From Celoporthe dispersa (taxonomy: Eukaryota; Ascomycota; Sordariomycetes; Diaporthales; Cryphonectriaceae), in NCBI GenBank assembly GCA_016584495.1, contig WAID01000006.1, positions 434,001 through 498,000 on the forward strand: 64,000 nucleotides of DNA, read 5' to 3'. The position numbers were made by a program, and so were the translations under genes. The notes below the pieces were generated by a model, which searched no databases, had not been told where the DNA came from, and was given only the letters and a program-made list of their open reading frames with translations. Positions within the stretch are counted from its first letter, which is position 1. Every line of letters begins with the position of its first letter. Positions 10,620 to 21,539 of the stretch are shown in pieces.

Positions 10620-11417
10620 GCTATTAGATGTTATCAAAGTACAGGAGAACTGCCAAATCTACCTTTCTAAACGAGTCCCATGTTGGCCAAAACTGGAGGC
10701 TGGTCACTATACTTGCGTTATCGTCAACTCTGAGCTGGGTGATCTCAACTCTTGGGACACTGTGGTACCTTGAAAGTACCACTCAGGTTCCGGGAGACCT
10801 TTTCTGGGTCGTGCTATCTTCATGACATCAGGTCTTTGCATATCGAAATCCTACCCCCTGCTGACAGGCATCTGAGCACATTTCTCGCCGACTTTTGCTA
10901 CTCTCAGTCTCCGCAAGATGGCGCAATGCCGGGGGAGAGAGAGTCCCACACAGTAGATCCATTGTATCCCTATTTGCTGGTCAGGGAACGTTTCATCCTG
11001 ACCCTAGATAATATACAGCGATGAAGGTTAAACTACCGATATCAGATTCTGAAAATGCAGGCGTGGACTGTAGGCTGGCCATGTTGATGGTTGTGGCCAA
11101 AGGTAGCTTTGAAACGTCACATGCAGATTATCGGCTGGGGAGCAAGAAGTAAAGCGTGGACGATTGTGCCTCCGTTCTTTGTCGAAGTCCGGTTCCTGCC
11201 TCCCGTACTCTCATCCAATTGGGTTCCTCCACACCTTCAGAACAAGAAAGAAGGCTCTTGGATATTATTTATATTCGTGGCTCGACGGAGGGCTTCTTTC
11301 TTGTGGTCCCTAGCTTCTCAACACATCCATCCTCGTACAACTCTTGTCGTATCATCTCAGCTTGACCTCAACAGCCTTCCCCTCCCCCTCTATTTCTTAT
11401 TAATCCTACTCTCAACG
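10620..11417. promoter_or_regulatory. divergent promoter of membrane protein and HR-PKS
   Basis: An 0.8-kb spacer between two divergent start codons. It contains an inverted repeat GTGGTAC-7 nt-GTACCAC at 10762-10782, the clearest regulatory-looking element here. CT-rich sequence precedes the PKS ATG, as is common in fungal core promoters. No CCGAGCTC motif was seen. Confidence 0.4.
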
Positions 11418-14400
11418 ATGGGGCCGGCCGAGACTGTACCAGACCTCCCCAGTGGGCACTCCAGCGATGGCGAAGGGACCCGCTTGAATCCAAACAGTTT
11501 GTTTGGATTGAGTCCAGGGTCGTCCGATGGAGGCTCGCCAGAGTGCCCACGCCTGGTCGGCCAGACATCACCAGACATACCCATTGCGATTGTGGGCATG
11601 GCATGCAGGCTGCCCGGCGAATGCGCATCCCCCTCCAAGTTGTGGGACTTTTTATGCGAGGGAAAGAGCTCCTGGAAGCCCAAAGCACCCAAAGACCGTT
11701 TCAACTGGGACGCTTTCACCCATGAGGACCCGGACTTTGAAGGCACATTCTCCGTAGCCGGTGGCCATTTTATCGACTATGTTGATCTGACGCGCTTCGA
11801 TTCGGCCTTTTTTGGACTACCACCCTCTGAGGCTAGGATCCTCGATCCGCAGCAGAGGCTTCTGCTTGAAGTATCTTGTACGTGCTTCTCGAGAGAATAA
11901 ATGACTGTTTTTTTTTCTTTCTGTTTTTGGCCTTCAAGGCACCTGAAGATGATCAATGAATGGTCTTGGTCGAGATTTACCTGGAAGCGGAAATGACTGA
12001 CCCAAGAGTTTGCAGACGAGTGTTTAGAGAACGCAGGTATCCCGATGGAGGATGTAGCTGGCAGAAAGGTGGGATGCTTTGTTGCGTTCTCCATGGGAGG
12101 TAAGCTCATCTATGATAATCCAGACTCGTCATACTCCATCCTCAGGGAGTCATCCCAGTAGCGCATACTTACTTTGATTTTCCATCAGAATACGGCAGGC
12201 TGTGGGACAAAGACCTTGAGGTGCAGCAGAACTACCACGCGGTCGGGACAGGCGAGGCCATATATGCCAACCGCATATCCCACGTCTATGACCTCGCGGG
12301 GCCCAGTGTGTCGTTCGACACGGGCTGCTCCGGAGGCATGGTCGGCCTGGACATGGCCTGCAACTACCTGTCCAAGGGGGCCATAGACGGCTGCTTCGTT
12401 GGTGCGACGAACCTGACGCTGCTCCCGGAGGTCCTGGGCAGGAAACCACGGCTGCTCTCGCGGAGCGGTAAGTGCCACACCTTTGACAGCGCCGCCGACG
12501 GGTTCTCGCGCGCCGACGGCACCAGCGTCGTCTTCCTCAAGCGCCTAGATGATGCCATCCGAGATCGTGATCCTATCCGGGCCGTCATCAAGGCTGTCAC
12601 GACTAACTTTGACGGCAGGACGCCGGGCATCCTGATGCCGAGCAAGGAGGCACAGATGGCCAACATCCGCCAGGCCTATGCCAGAGCCGGCATCCACAAC
12701 TTTGGCGACACGGCGTACTTTGAGTGCCACGGCACTGGGACGCCTACGGGGGATCCCATCGAGGTCGACGCCATCGGGCGCATGTTCGCAGCGTCCAAGT
12801 CAGCCGACGACCCTCTCCTCATCGGCTCGGCCAAGACGAACATGGGCCACTCCGAGGCGGCGAGCGCCCTGACGCACATCATCAAGACGTCCCTGGTCCT
12901 GGAGACGGGCCTGATTCCACCCACCGTCGGGATCACAAAGCTGAATCCCGACATCGACTTCCACCAGGCCCGGATCAAGGTGGTCCAGGAACTCACGCCT
13001 CTCCCCAAGAAGAAAGTCAACAGGGTCAGTATCCAGGCGTTTGGATATGGCGGTGCAAATGCGCACACGATTCTTGAGTCTGCCAAGGACCATCTCCAGA
13101 CCCCGTGGGAGGTGGACCGCTGCACCTATCGCTACTCCAGGAAGCTCCTTCCGTCCCAGCAGATCCCGGACAGGAACGGTGCCAGCCAGGGCAGCCGCGA
13201 CCAGGAGCATGCCTATCGCCCCTACCTCATGCTTTCATCAGCCAACGACACGCAGTCCCTGAGCGAGAACGTCAAAGTCCTCCACGACCACGTGGCGGAC
13301 CCGAACACGACAGTCGACAGGCTGGACCTGGCCTACACGCTGGGCGTGAGGCGCTCGAAGCTCTTCTACCGTGGCTTCTCGGTCCTCGGGGCAGACAGGC
13401 CTATCACGGACGGTTTCACCCCGGAGGCCTGGACGACTGGCAAGAAGGAGTATCAGTCACCACCCAGGATCGGCTTCATCTTGACGGGCCAGGGTGCGCA
13501 GCGGGGCCAGATGGGTAGGCATCTGATCGAGCAGTTCCCCTCGGTCAGCGCAACGATGCTGAGGCTCGACGCGTACCTCGAACAGCTCCCAGAACGCAAC
13601 CGCCCAGGCTGGTCCATAAGGGAGGAGCTGCTCAAGCCGGAGGAGACGACACGGGTGAACGACCCGCGCTTCTCCCAGCCCCTCACCTGTGCCCTGCAGA
13701 TCGCCGTCATCAACCTCCTCGGGCAGTGGGGGGTCAAGCCCACGGCTGGTGTCGTGGGCCACAGCTCGGGAGAGATCCCTGCCGCATACGCCGCCGGCAT
13801 CATCACCGAGCGCATGGCCATCATGATCGGCTATTTCCGCGGGTTCTCCATCACCACTGAGCTCGGCAGAGAGGACAAGCTGTGGGCCGACGCGAGCATG
13901 CTCGCCGCCGGTCTGGGTAGGGAGGCCGCGCAGGAGTACCTGGACCAGCTTCCCGACTCAGACCTCGTCGTGGCCTGCGACAACAGCCCGGAGAGCACTA
14001 CCATTTCCGGTGGCGTCGAGGGGCTGAACAGGCTGCAGGGCCGACTGGAGGCGGACAAGATCTTCGCGAGACGGCTCAAGGTCACGAAGGCCTACCACAA
14101 CCCCACCTACATGTCTGGGTACAGCATCATCTTCAAGAGGGCACTCGAGCAGGCCGCCACCTTCGACGAGGCCATGCCCGCAGGAGGAGACGTGTGGCCC
14201 ATGTTCTCGACAGCCGCCAGGGGCCTGAAGCTTCAGCCAGCCGATGTGCAGAACGGGGACTACTGGCGGCGCAACATGGAATGCCCGGTGCTCTTCAACG
14301 AGGCAGTCAATTCTATGCTGGATGAGCCGGCCGAGGCGCGACCGCAGGTGCTCATCGAGATCGGGCCTTCGTCGACGCTCAAGGGGCCGGTGAGGCAGAT

Positions 14401-17400
14401 TTTGGCTGCCGCGTCCGCCACTATGAAGAGCCTCAAGCCTGAGGAGGTCCCGAAATACATGCCGACCCTGCTTGGGGGTTCTAACTCGGCCGAGGACGTG
14501 CTCAGGACGGCCGGCACGCTCATAAACATGGGCTATCCTGTCGATGTCGAGAAGGTGAACAGCCTGGAGATGATGGTCAAGCCCACCAAAGGAGGAAGCG
14601 GCGTGATGAATATTTCCTACGTCCCAGGCAAACAAATCGTCGACCTGCCCAACTACGCCTGGAACAAGACCAAGTCCATGTGGCACGAGCCTCGGGCCTC
14701 ACGAAACCACCGGTTCAAGCAGTTCAGGAGGCATGAGATCCTCGGCTCACGGGTCCCGGACGGGAACCCCATGGTGCCCACCTGGCGCAACCTGCTCTCG
14801 CTCGCCAACACCAGATGGCTGCCACACCACAAACTGCACGACGACATTGTCTTTCCGGCCGCGGGATACATCTCCATGGCCGTCGAGGCGGTGAGGCAGT
14901 ACACACAGGACGCCTCGCAGGCCGTCCAGCTGCGCAATGTCCACGTCCGGAGCGCCCTGGTGATGAACGTCGGCAACAACGCCGAGGGTATCTATACCTT
15001 CCTGACGCTGACGCGAGATCACGCCGATTCGAGGTGGTTCGACTTCACCATCTGTAGCCAGCAGCTGCCGGCCCAGGGCACCGAAGCCATCCACCAGAGC
15101 CAGCAGGATCCAGACCAGTACACCGACGTCCATTGCTACGGGCAGATCTCTGCCGTGGACAGACGCCACGTGTCCGACACGGTCCTTCACGACGTCTATC
15201 AAGATGCACAGTGGTCAGCCAGCGGTGCCTCGGGACGACAATGGTACAAGCACTTCTCGCGTATCGGTTTCAACTACACCGAGAGTTTCCAGGTCATCCA
15301 GAAGGTCAGACCCCAGGTGGTGGCGGGGAATGCCTCAGCAGGGCCAGCGGTACAGGCGGCTCTGCAGCTTCCCGACCCGTCCGCGCTCAGATCTCGCTAT
15401 ATCGTAGCGCCCGCCATCATCGACGGCCTTATGCAGTGCATGCTAGCCGCGGCTGCGGGTGGCAAGCCTGGCGCACTGAGCGACCTGTGTGTGCCGACCA
15501 AGTTCGACGAGATCTACATTGCGCCGCCTTCTCCGTCGGCAACGGCCTTGACTTGTATTGCGAACATCATCCCCGAGGTCGCAGACAGTGAAGCTAGCAA
15601 GAGCGGCGTCCTGGGTTCAGCCGAGGCTGTGGACGAGGACGGACATGTCGTCGTGCATATCAACAGGCTCGCTTGCACCAAGATTGAGGGCGGTGCTCCC
15701 GCGGCCGCGGCCCAGGGCGATGGTGCTGATGTGGTGGGTAGTGGCGGCGAACTAACGCAGGTCCACAAGGTCGTCTGGAAGCCCGATGTCTCGCTTCTCG
15801 CTCCGTCCTTCGAGCAATCGTTGCAAGAGAGACTACGCGAGTCGAAGGCTGGAACACTGTTATCCACCGTATTCGATCTCCTGGCGCACAAAGACCCAGC
15901 TGCTTCGTACCTAGAGCTCAATGCCGGCGAAGGGGGCGTGTCGGTCGAGATCTTGGCTGCCCTGGGCGCAGCTGGGTCTCCGATGTTCGCATCCTACACA
16001 GTCACCGACAAGACCGGCGAGTCCTTATCTAAGGCTAAAGAGAAGCTGAGCTCTCGTTTCCCCAGAGCTAGTACCATCTCGTACACGACACTCGATGTTG
16101 GGAGCCTCGGAGACGATCTATCGGAGGAAGATGCTCAGAATATCGTCATCTATAAGGTGAGTACGCGTTGGTGTCTATCTCTTGATATCACAGGTTGGAA
16201 AGTCCTCAAAATACTGATTAGAGTCTGGTTCAAATAGATGTCCACACCTGATGACTCCTTGAGGAGCGTCCGAAGACTTGTCAGGCCCAACGGCAGGCTC
16301 GTCCTTCTTGTGGATAAATCAACTCCTGTCCTTAATTCCAAAAAGTGGAAGAATGCCCTGTTCAGGTCTGGATTTGAACTCGTTGACGCCGAGTTCAGCA
16401 ATTCGGATGATTGGTCGCTGATCCTGGTCGCATCATCGACTGCAGATGGCGACAAGACGTCTTCCAATAAGACGAACGGTGTAAACGGTCACCATCAACC
16501 TACCAACAGTATCCTTGACGAGGAGATCAAGGTGTCCAGGATCATGTCGTCCGTTCTTTGGGATAGTAGGACAGAGGAGCTTGACATGTTCCTGGAGACA
16601 GATGACGCTGTCCTGGTCTCTGCTGGCCTCCGCTACCCAAGCATGTTGGCTGAGATGTCAGAAGAGACGCTCAAGCTCATCAAGTCGCTCATCAGCAAGG
16701 CCTCCAATTCTGACGATACTGGCAGAAAGCCGAAGCCAGTCATTTGGCTCTCTACTGCCTGCCATATGAGCCCTTCTGCTGCGACGGGCAGATCCGATCA
16801 ATTCAATCCTGCTGGAGCTATGATTGCTGGGCTAGCAAGAGTCCTCTCTAGAGAAGAGCCAGACGCATGCTTCGTCACGATAGACATTGACTCGTCCACC
16901 CCCACAGACGTGCTCACCGGCCTTGTCCTCCAAATCTTCGAAAAGGTCTCAGGCAGGGCTCTGAAGAGCGTGAGTTTGTTATTCGGAGCGGTGTCGCTTA
17001 TATCCAGCGCATCGTCCCTGATATCCAAACGTTCAAAGGCCTGCATCCTGAGCTGGAACCAGACAGTGACGAGAACACTATTGCCCTGATGACAGAAGAA
17101 TCATCACCCTGCAACAAGGAAGCGTCCTGGAAGCTCGATATTCTGCAGACGGGTCTGCTACAGACGCTCACATTCTCCGAGGTCACAGGGCTGGAGGCCG
17201 AGATGCCATTAGGAGATCACGACGTCGAGGTGGAGATGAAAGCCGTCGGTATCAACTTCAAGGACGTCGCCATCTGCATGGGCATCCTTCCGCACAAGAG
17301 CTTCGGTCTCGAGTTCGCCGGTGTCATCAGCAAGGTGGGATCCGCAGTCACCAACGTCAAGATCGGTGATCGCGTTGCCGGGTTGCCGGCCGTCACGCAC

Positions 17401-19463
17401 GGCGCGTACAGGAGCCACATCCGGGCGCCAGACTACCTCTGCTTCCGAATTCCTGACGACATGACGTTCGAAGAAGCGGCGACGATGCCATGCATCTTCT
17501 TCACCAATATCCACGCCCTGGTCCAACAAGCCCACATGAGACCCGGCCAGACCATCCTGATCCACTCGGCAGCCGGCGGCGTCGGTCTTTCGGCCATTCA
17601 GCTGGCCCGCCACCTCGGGGCTGGTGAGATCTATGCCACCTGTGGCAGCGAGGAGAAGCGCAGGTTCCTGGTCGACAAGATTGGCCTAAGCCCGGCCAAC
17701 ATTTTCAATTCGCGGACGACCCAGTTCCAGCGGGACATCATGAGAGCCACAAGAGGCAGGGGCGTTGATATAGTCATTAACAGTCTCTCCGGGGATCTGC
17801 TGGATGCTTCATGGGCTTGCGTGGCTGAGACCGGTTGCCTACTCGAGGTGAGTCGGGTCGACTTCCTCAAGAGAAACAAGCTGCAGATGAGGAAGTTCTG
17901 CCAATCGACCAGCATCCATGCAATCGATGCCAGTCAAGTCATGATGCATCATGACCTTGGGAGCGAGTAAGTGATTATTATATACTCCTTTCCCTTCAAA
18001 AGTGAACCCACGAGTCTCTCCCTCTTTGGAATTATAATAACCGGGCGATGCTAACCATTGGACGTCTCCAGGGTAACTAAGATCATGCATGACCTCGTCC
18101 ACCAGAGAGTCATCCGGCCCCTCCAGCCTATGCACACCTTTACCTTGGATGAGCTTGAGAGCGCTTTCCGCCTGATGCAGAGCGGCAAGTCGCTCGGAAA
18201 GCTGGTCATCCGAAATGCAGTGGCGCCTGGCAAGCAAGTCAAGATCCGCCGCTGCCCGGCTTATGACCGCGTCACCTTCACGTCAAAAGCCTCCTACCTC
18301 CTCATCGGATGCCTGGGGGCATCGGCCGCAGCATCACACGCCGCTTGTTCGACAAGGGCGCTCGGAGCTTCATCATGCTGTCACCCAGCGGTGATGACAA
18401 GCCCGAGGCGCAAGCTCTAGTCAGCTGGCTCCGGCGCGCCGGCGCGTTTGTTGAGGTGGTCAAGGGCAGCGCCGCCAACATGGACGATGTGCAGCGAGCG
18501 ATGCGTGCGGCTCCAGATGACAAGCCGGTCAAGGGCATGATCCACTCGGCCATGGTCTTGAATGACACGCCGTTCATGACGCTCCAGAGCCCCACCGACT
18601 TTACCAAGGTCTCTGATCCAAAGGTTCGCGGCGCGTTCAATATGCATAGGGCATCACTTAGTATTGCTGCCCCACTAGACTTTTTCATCATGCTGTCTTC
18701 CGTTTCTGGTATATTTGGGCAATACGGCCAGTCCAGCTACGCCGCTGCCAACACTTACCTCGACGCTCTGGCTGCGCACAGGCAGGGGATGGGCCTTGCT
18801 GCCACCAGCATCGACCTTGGTTTCGTCGAGGACGTTGGTTGGACTACCGAGAATGAGGAACTCGACGCTAAAATGGCCGCCATGGGTATCTTGACCGTCA
18901 GGGTGCAGGAGGCTGAACTGCTCAGACTGCTTGAGCTGGAGATCCTCAGGTCGACCGGCGAGAGAACTCGGGCCGGCCAACGATCGGCAGACTCGCTGTT
19001 GACCTTCGAGTGTCCAGCACAGACCGTGTTTGGTCTCTCGTCCACCACTTCGAAACCGCCAAAGACGTACTCGACACCTAGGTTCAGAGCGCTGCTCAAC
19101 ACTAGTGCCTCTGATAGCTCGGTTCCTCTGGGCGGACAGTCGGGACCCAGCGCAGCGCTCATCCAGGCTCTGAAATCGACAAACCCACGGCCAGCGCTAG
19201 AAGCGATCAGCCCTCTGGCCCTGGAGGCAGTGGCGCTAAAGATGTCCGAGTTTCTGCTTGTTCCGGTTGAGAACATTGACGCGGAGAGAAGCCCAGAGAG
19301 CTTCGGTGTTGATTCTCTTGTTGCTGTTGAGCTACGGACGTGGTTCAGAGACGGGTTTGGCATAGCCGTCAGTACGATGGAGATTCTGAAAGCGTCGACT
19401 TTCAGGGGTCTAGCCGAGACGGTGGCGAAGAAGATGCTAGATAAGGTGGACGTCAAAGCCTGA
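11418..19463 (+). CDS. highly reducing type I polyketide synthase (KS-AT-DH-degenerate cMT-ER-KR-ACP)
   Basis: Five exons: 11418-11877, 12016-12099, 12189-16156, 16238-17966 and 18072-19463, with introns of 138, 89, 81 and 105 bp; about 2544 aa. KS: IAIVGMACRLPG, catalytic Cys in the atypical DTGCSGG, His in ECHGTGTPTGDPIE and KTNMGHSEA. AT: LTGQGAQRGQMG and nucleophile Ser in GHSSGE. DH: His in LPHHKLHDD (Gly of HxxxGxxxxP replaced by Asp) and DGLMQ. cMT: only a weak LELNAGEGG instead of the usual LEIGAGTGG, with the second half shrunken, so probably inactive. ER: NADPH loop SAAGGVGLSAIQLA. KR: LSSVSG with Tyr in SSYAAAN. ACP: Ser in GVDSLVAVEL. There is no release domain, so a partner such as the citrate synthase-like enzyme may take the chain. 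Two single-base gaps break the frame, near 16948-16955 (before ER) and in the G5 run at 18315-18319 (start of KR); both reading frames stay open and conserved on each side. Confidence 0.95.
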
Positions 19464-20104
19464 TACTTAAGAAGTACGCCAGAGGACTATAGATTTTGAT
19501 GTGCAAAGTTTGGAACAGGGAAATCATTTAATCACAGGATTCCTTTCTGTGGCCTTGCATCATGTTTCCTTCTTTCCAAATAATTGTCCATGGTTTGAAC
19601 CGGTTCGTTTCGAAGAACTAGGCTCATTCTAGGGACGGCCTTCTCGATTTTCATTACCATCCGACATTCGTATCGTGATTTCGCTGCAAAGACGTGTTGT
19701 GATTAACTTTCAGGGGGGAGAACGGTGCTCTATGCTGCAGTAATAGTGAACACGTTTTACATCCGCAAGTGTAGGTCTCTCAGCTCCACTTCTCATGGCA
19801 AAAACACATCATTAGCAGCATGTCATTTGCATGGGTACATCGTGAGGGTTCTCAAGTTTGATCTCCTAATATTAAGTACTCAGATAGACGCAAGTGCCTA
19901 GCTCTGGTCAAGTGCGATATGGAACTAAATATTCTGCTAGGAGCAAGTCACAAAGTTTTGAAGACACTTGTAGTCTCTGTCTCTTGCGGGCCCAAACTAA
20001 GAGCGAGAGAGATAAGGCATTAGAACAGGTGCGATTCAGCCCAGGTATACAGTAGAAACACGAACCCTCGGTGTTTCGTCTGAGTGGAATTAGGAAACAA
20101 ATGC
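19464..20104. other. intergenic region between convergent PKS and SDR
   Basis: A 641-bp spacer holding the 3' ends of both genes. No additional gene or repeat was recognised. Confidence 0.5.
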
Positions 20105-21001
20105 TCAGATTCCGCGACCTCCATCTACGTCTAATGCTGCACCAGTGATCAACGAAGCCTCATCAGAGGCCAGAAAGGCCGCAGCATTTGCGATATCCGC
20201 CGGCACAGCGAACCTGCCAAGGGGGATTGTACTCATCACACCCATACGAGCCTCGGGTGAATCTGGACCTCCAAGGAAAAAGGGTATCCTTTGTAATCGT
20301 CAGCTATGCGAAGAAATTTGAAAAAAAAATAAGTGTGCATCGGTTCCAGGGGACTGACATGTTTGTCTCTCCTGCAACAGGGTGAATAACGTTGAAGCGT
20401 ATGTTGTGCTTCGCCCACTCTATAGCTAGACCTTTTGTAGCGTTTGTGACGCCCCCTTTGCTGGCCCCGTACCATACCAGGTTGGGCCTTGGTCGAGGAG
20501 AGGACATACTCGAGATGTTGATAAACAATCCTGGCAATTTGTTCTCGAGAAAGTACGGGATGACGACCTTGGAGCTCCAGTAGATGGACTTCAGATTGAC
20601 TTTCATTACCTGTGGGGCCCCAGAGGTTAGAGTCATGGCGAAGGAAATCCATGAAAACACGAACTGACCTTATCATAGTCTGCCTCAGATGTCTCGATGC
20701 TCGAGCAGGCCTTGTAGGCAACACCGGCGTTGTTCACAACAATGTCCAGCTTTCCGAAAGTCTTGACAGCAAGTTCCAGGGCTACCTTCCAGTCTGCCTC
20801 GGAGGAAACATCGCCTTTTGTGCCAACCGCCACATCGTGTGGATGGTCGTCTGCTTTCTTCTGGGCATCGACCTCGTTGATGTCGAGCACGACAACTTTC
20901 GCGCCCTCGAATATGAATTTGTCTACAATGCCAGCCCCAAAGCCCGCACCGCCTCCAGTAACGATCGCTACTTTGCCTTCGAGTCTTCCCGGATGAGCCA
21001 T
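20105..21001 (-). CDS. short-chain dehydrogenase/reductase (classical SDR)
   Basis: Three exons on the minus strand: 20669-21001, 20359-20609 and 20105-20288. Introns are 59 and 70 bp, and the product is 255 aa, standard for a classical SDR. The cofactor loop TGGGAGFGAGI (TGxxxGxG) is near residue 15, and an Asp at the end of the second strand (VVVLDIN) favours NAD over NADP. NNAGVA, the catalytic Ser region INISSMSS and the YGASK (YxxxK) motif follow, and the C-terminus closes with ITGAALDVDGG. It would oxidise an alcohol or reduce a ketone. It is divergent from the BVMO, which suggests that the two act in sequence, for example alcohol to ketone and then ketone to ester or lactone. Membership in the alkylcitrate pathway is inferred from position only. 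The frame is intact. Confidence 0.93.
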
Positions 21002-21539
21002 GATGTGATGGAGAAGTCGAGCCTATCCAAGTCTGGGGATCAAGAATATCAGTAGAGAATCGCTCTTCTCGCTGTAAGAGATGATGCTACCGGTTTCCCA
21101 CCGATACTATTCAAATTTGGCTCTGCTCCTGTTAGTGGGAAGGTTATGATATGTTCAGGCCTAAATAACTGCCGGGTCGACTCAGGTGCGGAGATTTGTT
21201 GTAAGCCGCCGCCCTCTCCCGCTCCGCATGAGGTGGCGAACGAGAGGGGAGCAAGCTTACTGGTACCCGGCTAGGTATCTTTTTTTCTCCGAAGACAATC
21301 CATCTGCCAAAAGAGTTGCTCGTGCAGTAGTGAACAGTGTAAACGAAATCCCACACCACTGCTGCGAGCTATCTCAGTGTCACCGGACCGACCAACCCTG
21401 GCTGTCATTACATCGATTTCCGTCGGCGTGTTGTTGTCTCCAAGAGCCCGCCCAAGAGCCGACAGGCATAATTGAAGTCAACTTGTTGAATACCGAAGTA
21501 CGGGCGCTCTGCCGTTGCAGACGCAATGACCAGGTCAGA
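21002..21539. promoter_or_regulatory. divergent promoter of SDR and BVMO
   Basis: A 538-bp spacer between two divergent start codons, consistent with coordinate control. A short CGGTTTCCCACCG-like imperfect palindrome is at about 21093. No motif shared with the other cluster promoters was found. Confidence 0.4.

Noticed and set aside
13958..14686. 242-codon open frame antisense to the PKS
   Set aside because: A shadow of the GC-rich PKS exon; the plus strand carries the conserved AT and linker sequence.
16940..16990. An intron explaining the PKS frame change (GTGAGT at about 16970)
   Set aside because: The nearest acceptor would give a 38-bp intron and would delete the conserved EFVIRSGVAYIQR segment, which is coding in the second frame.
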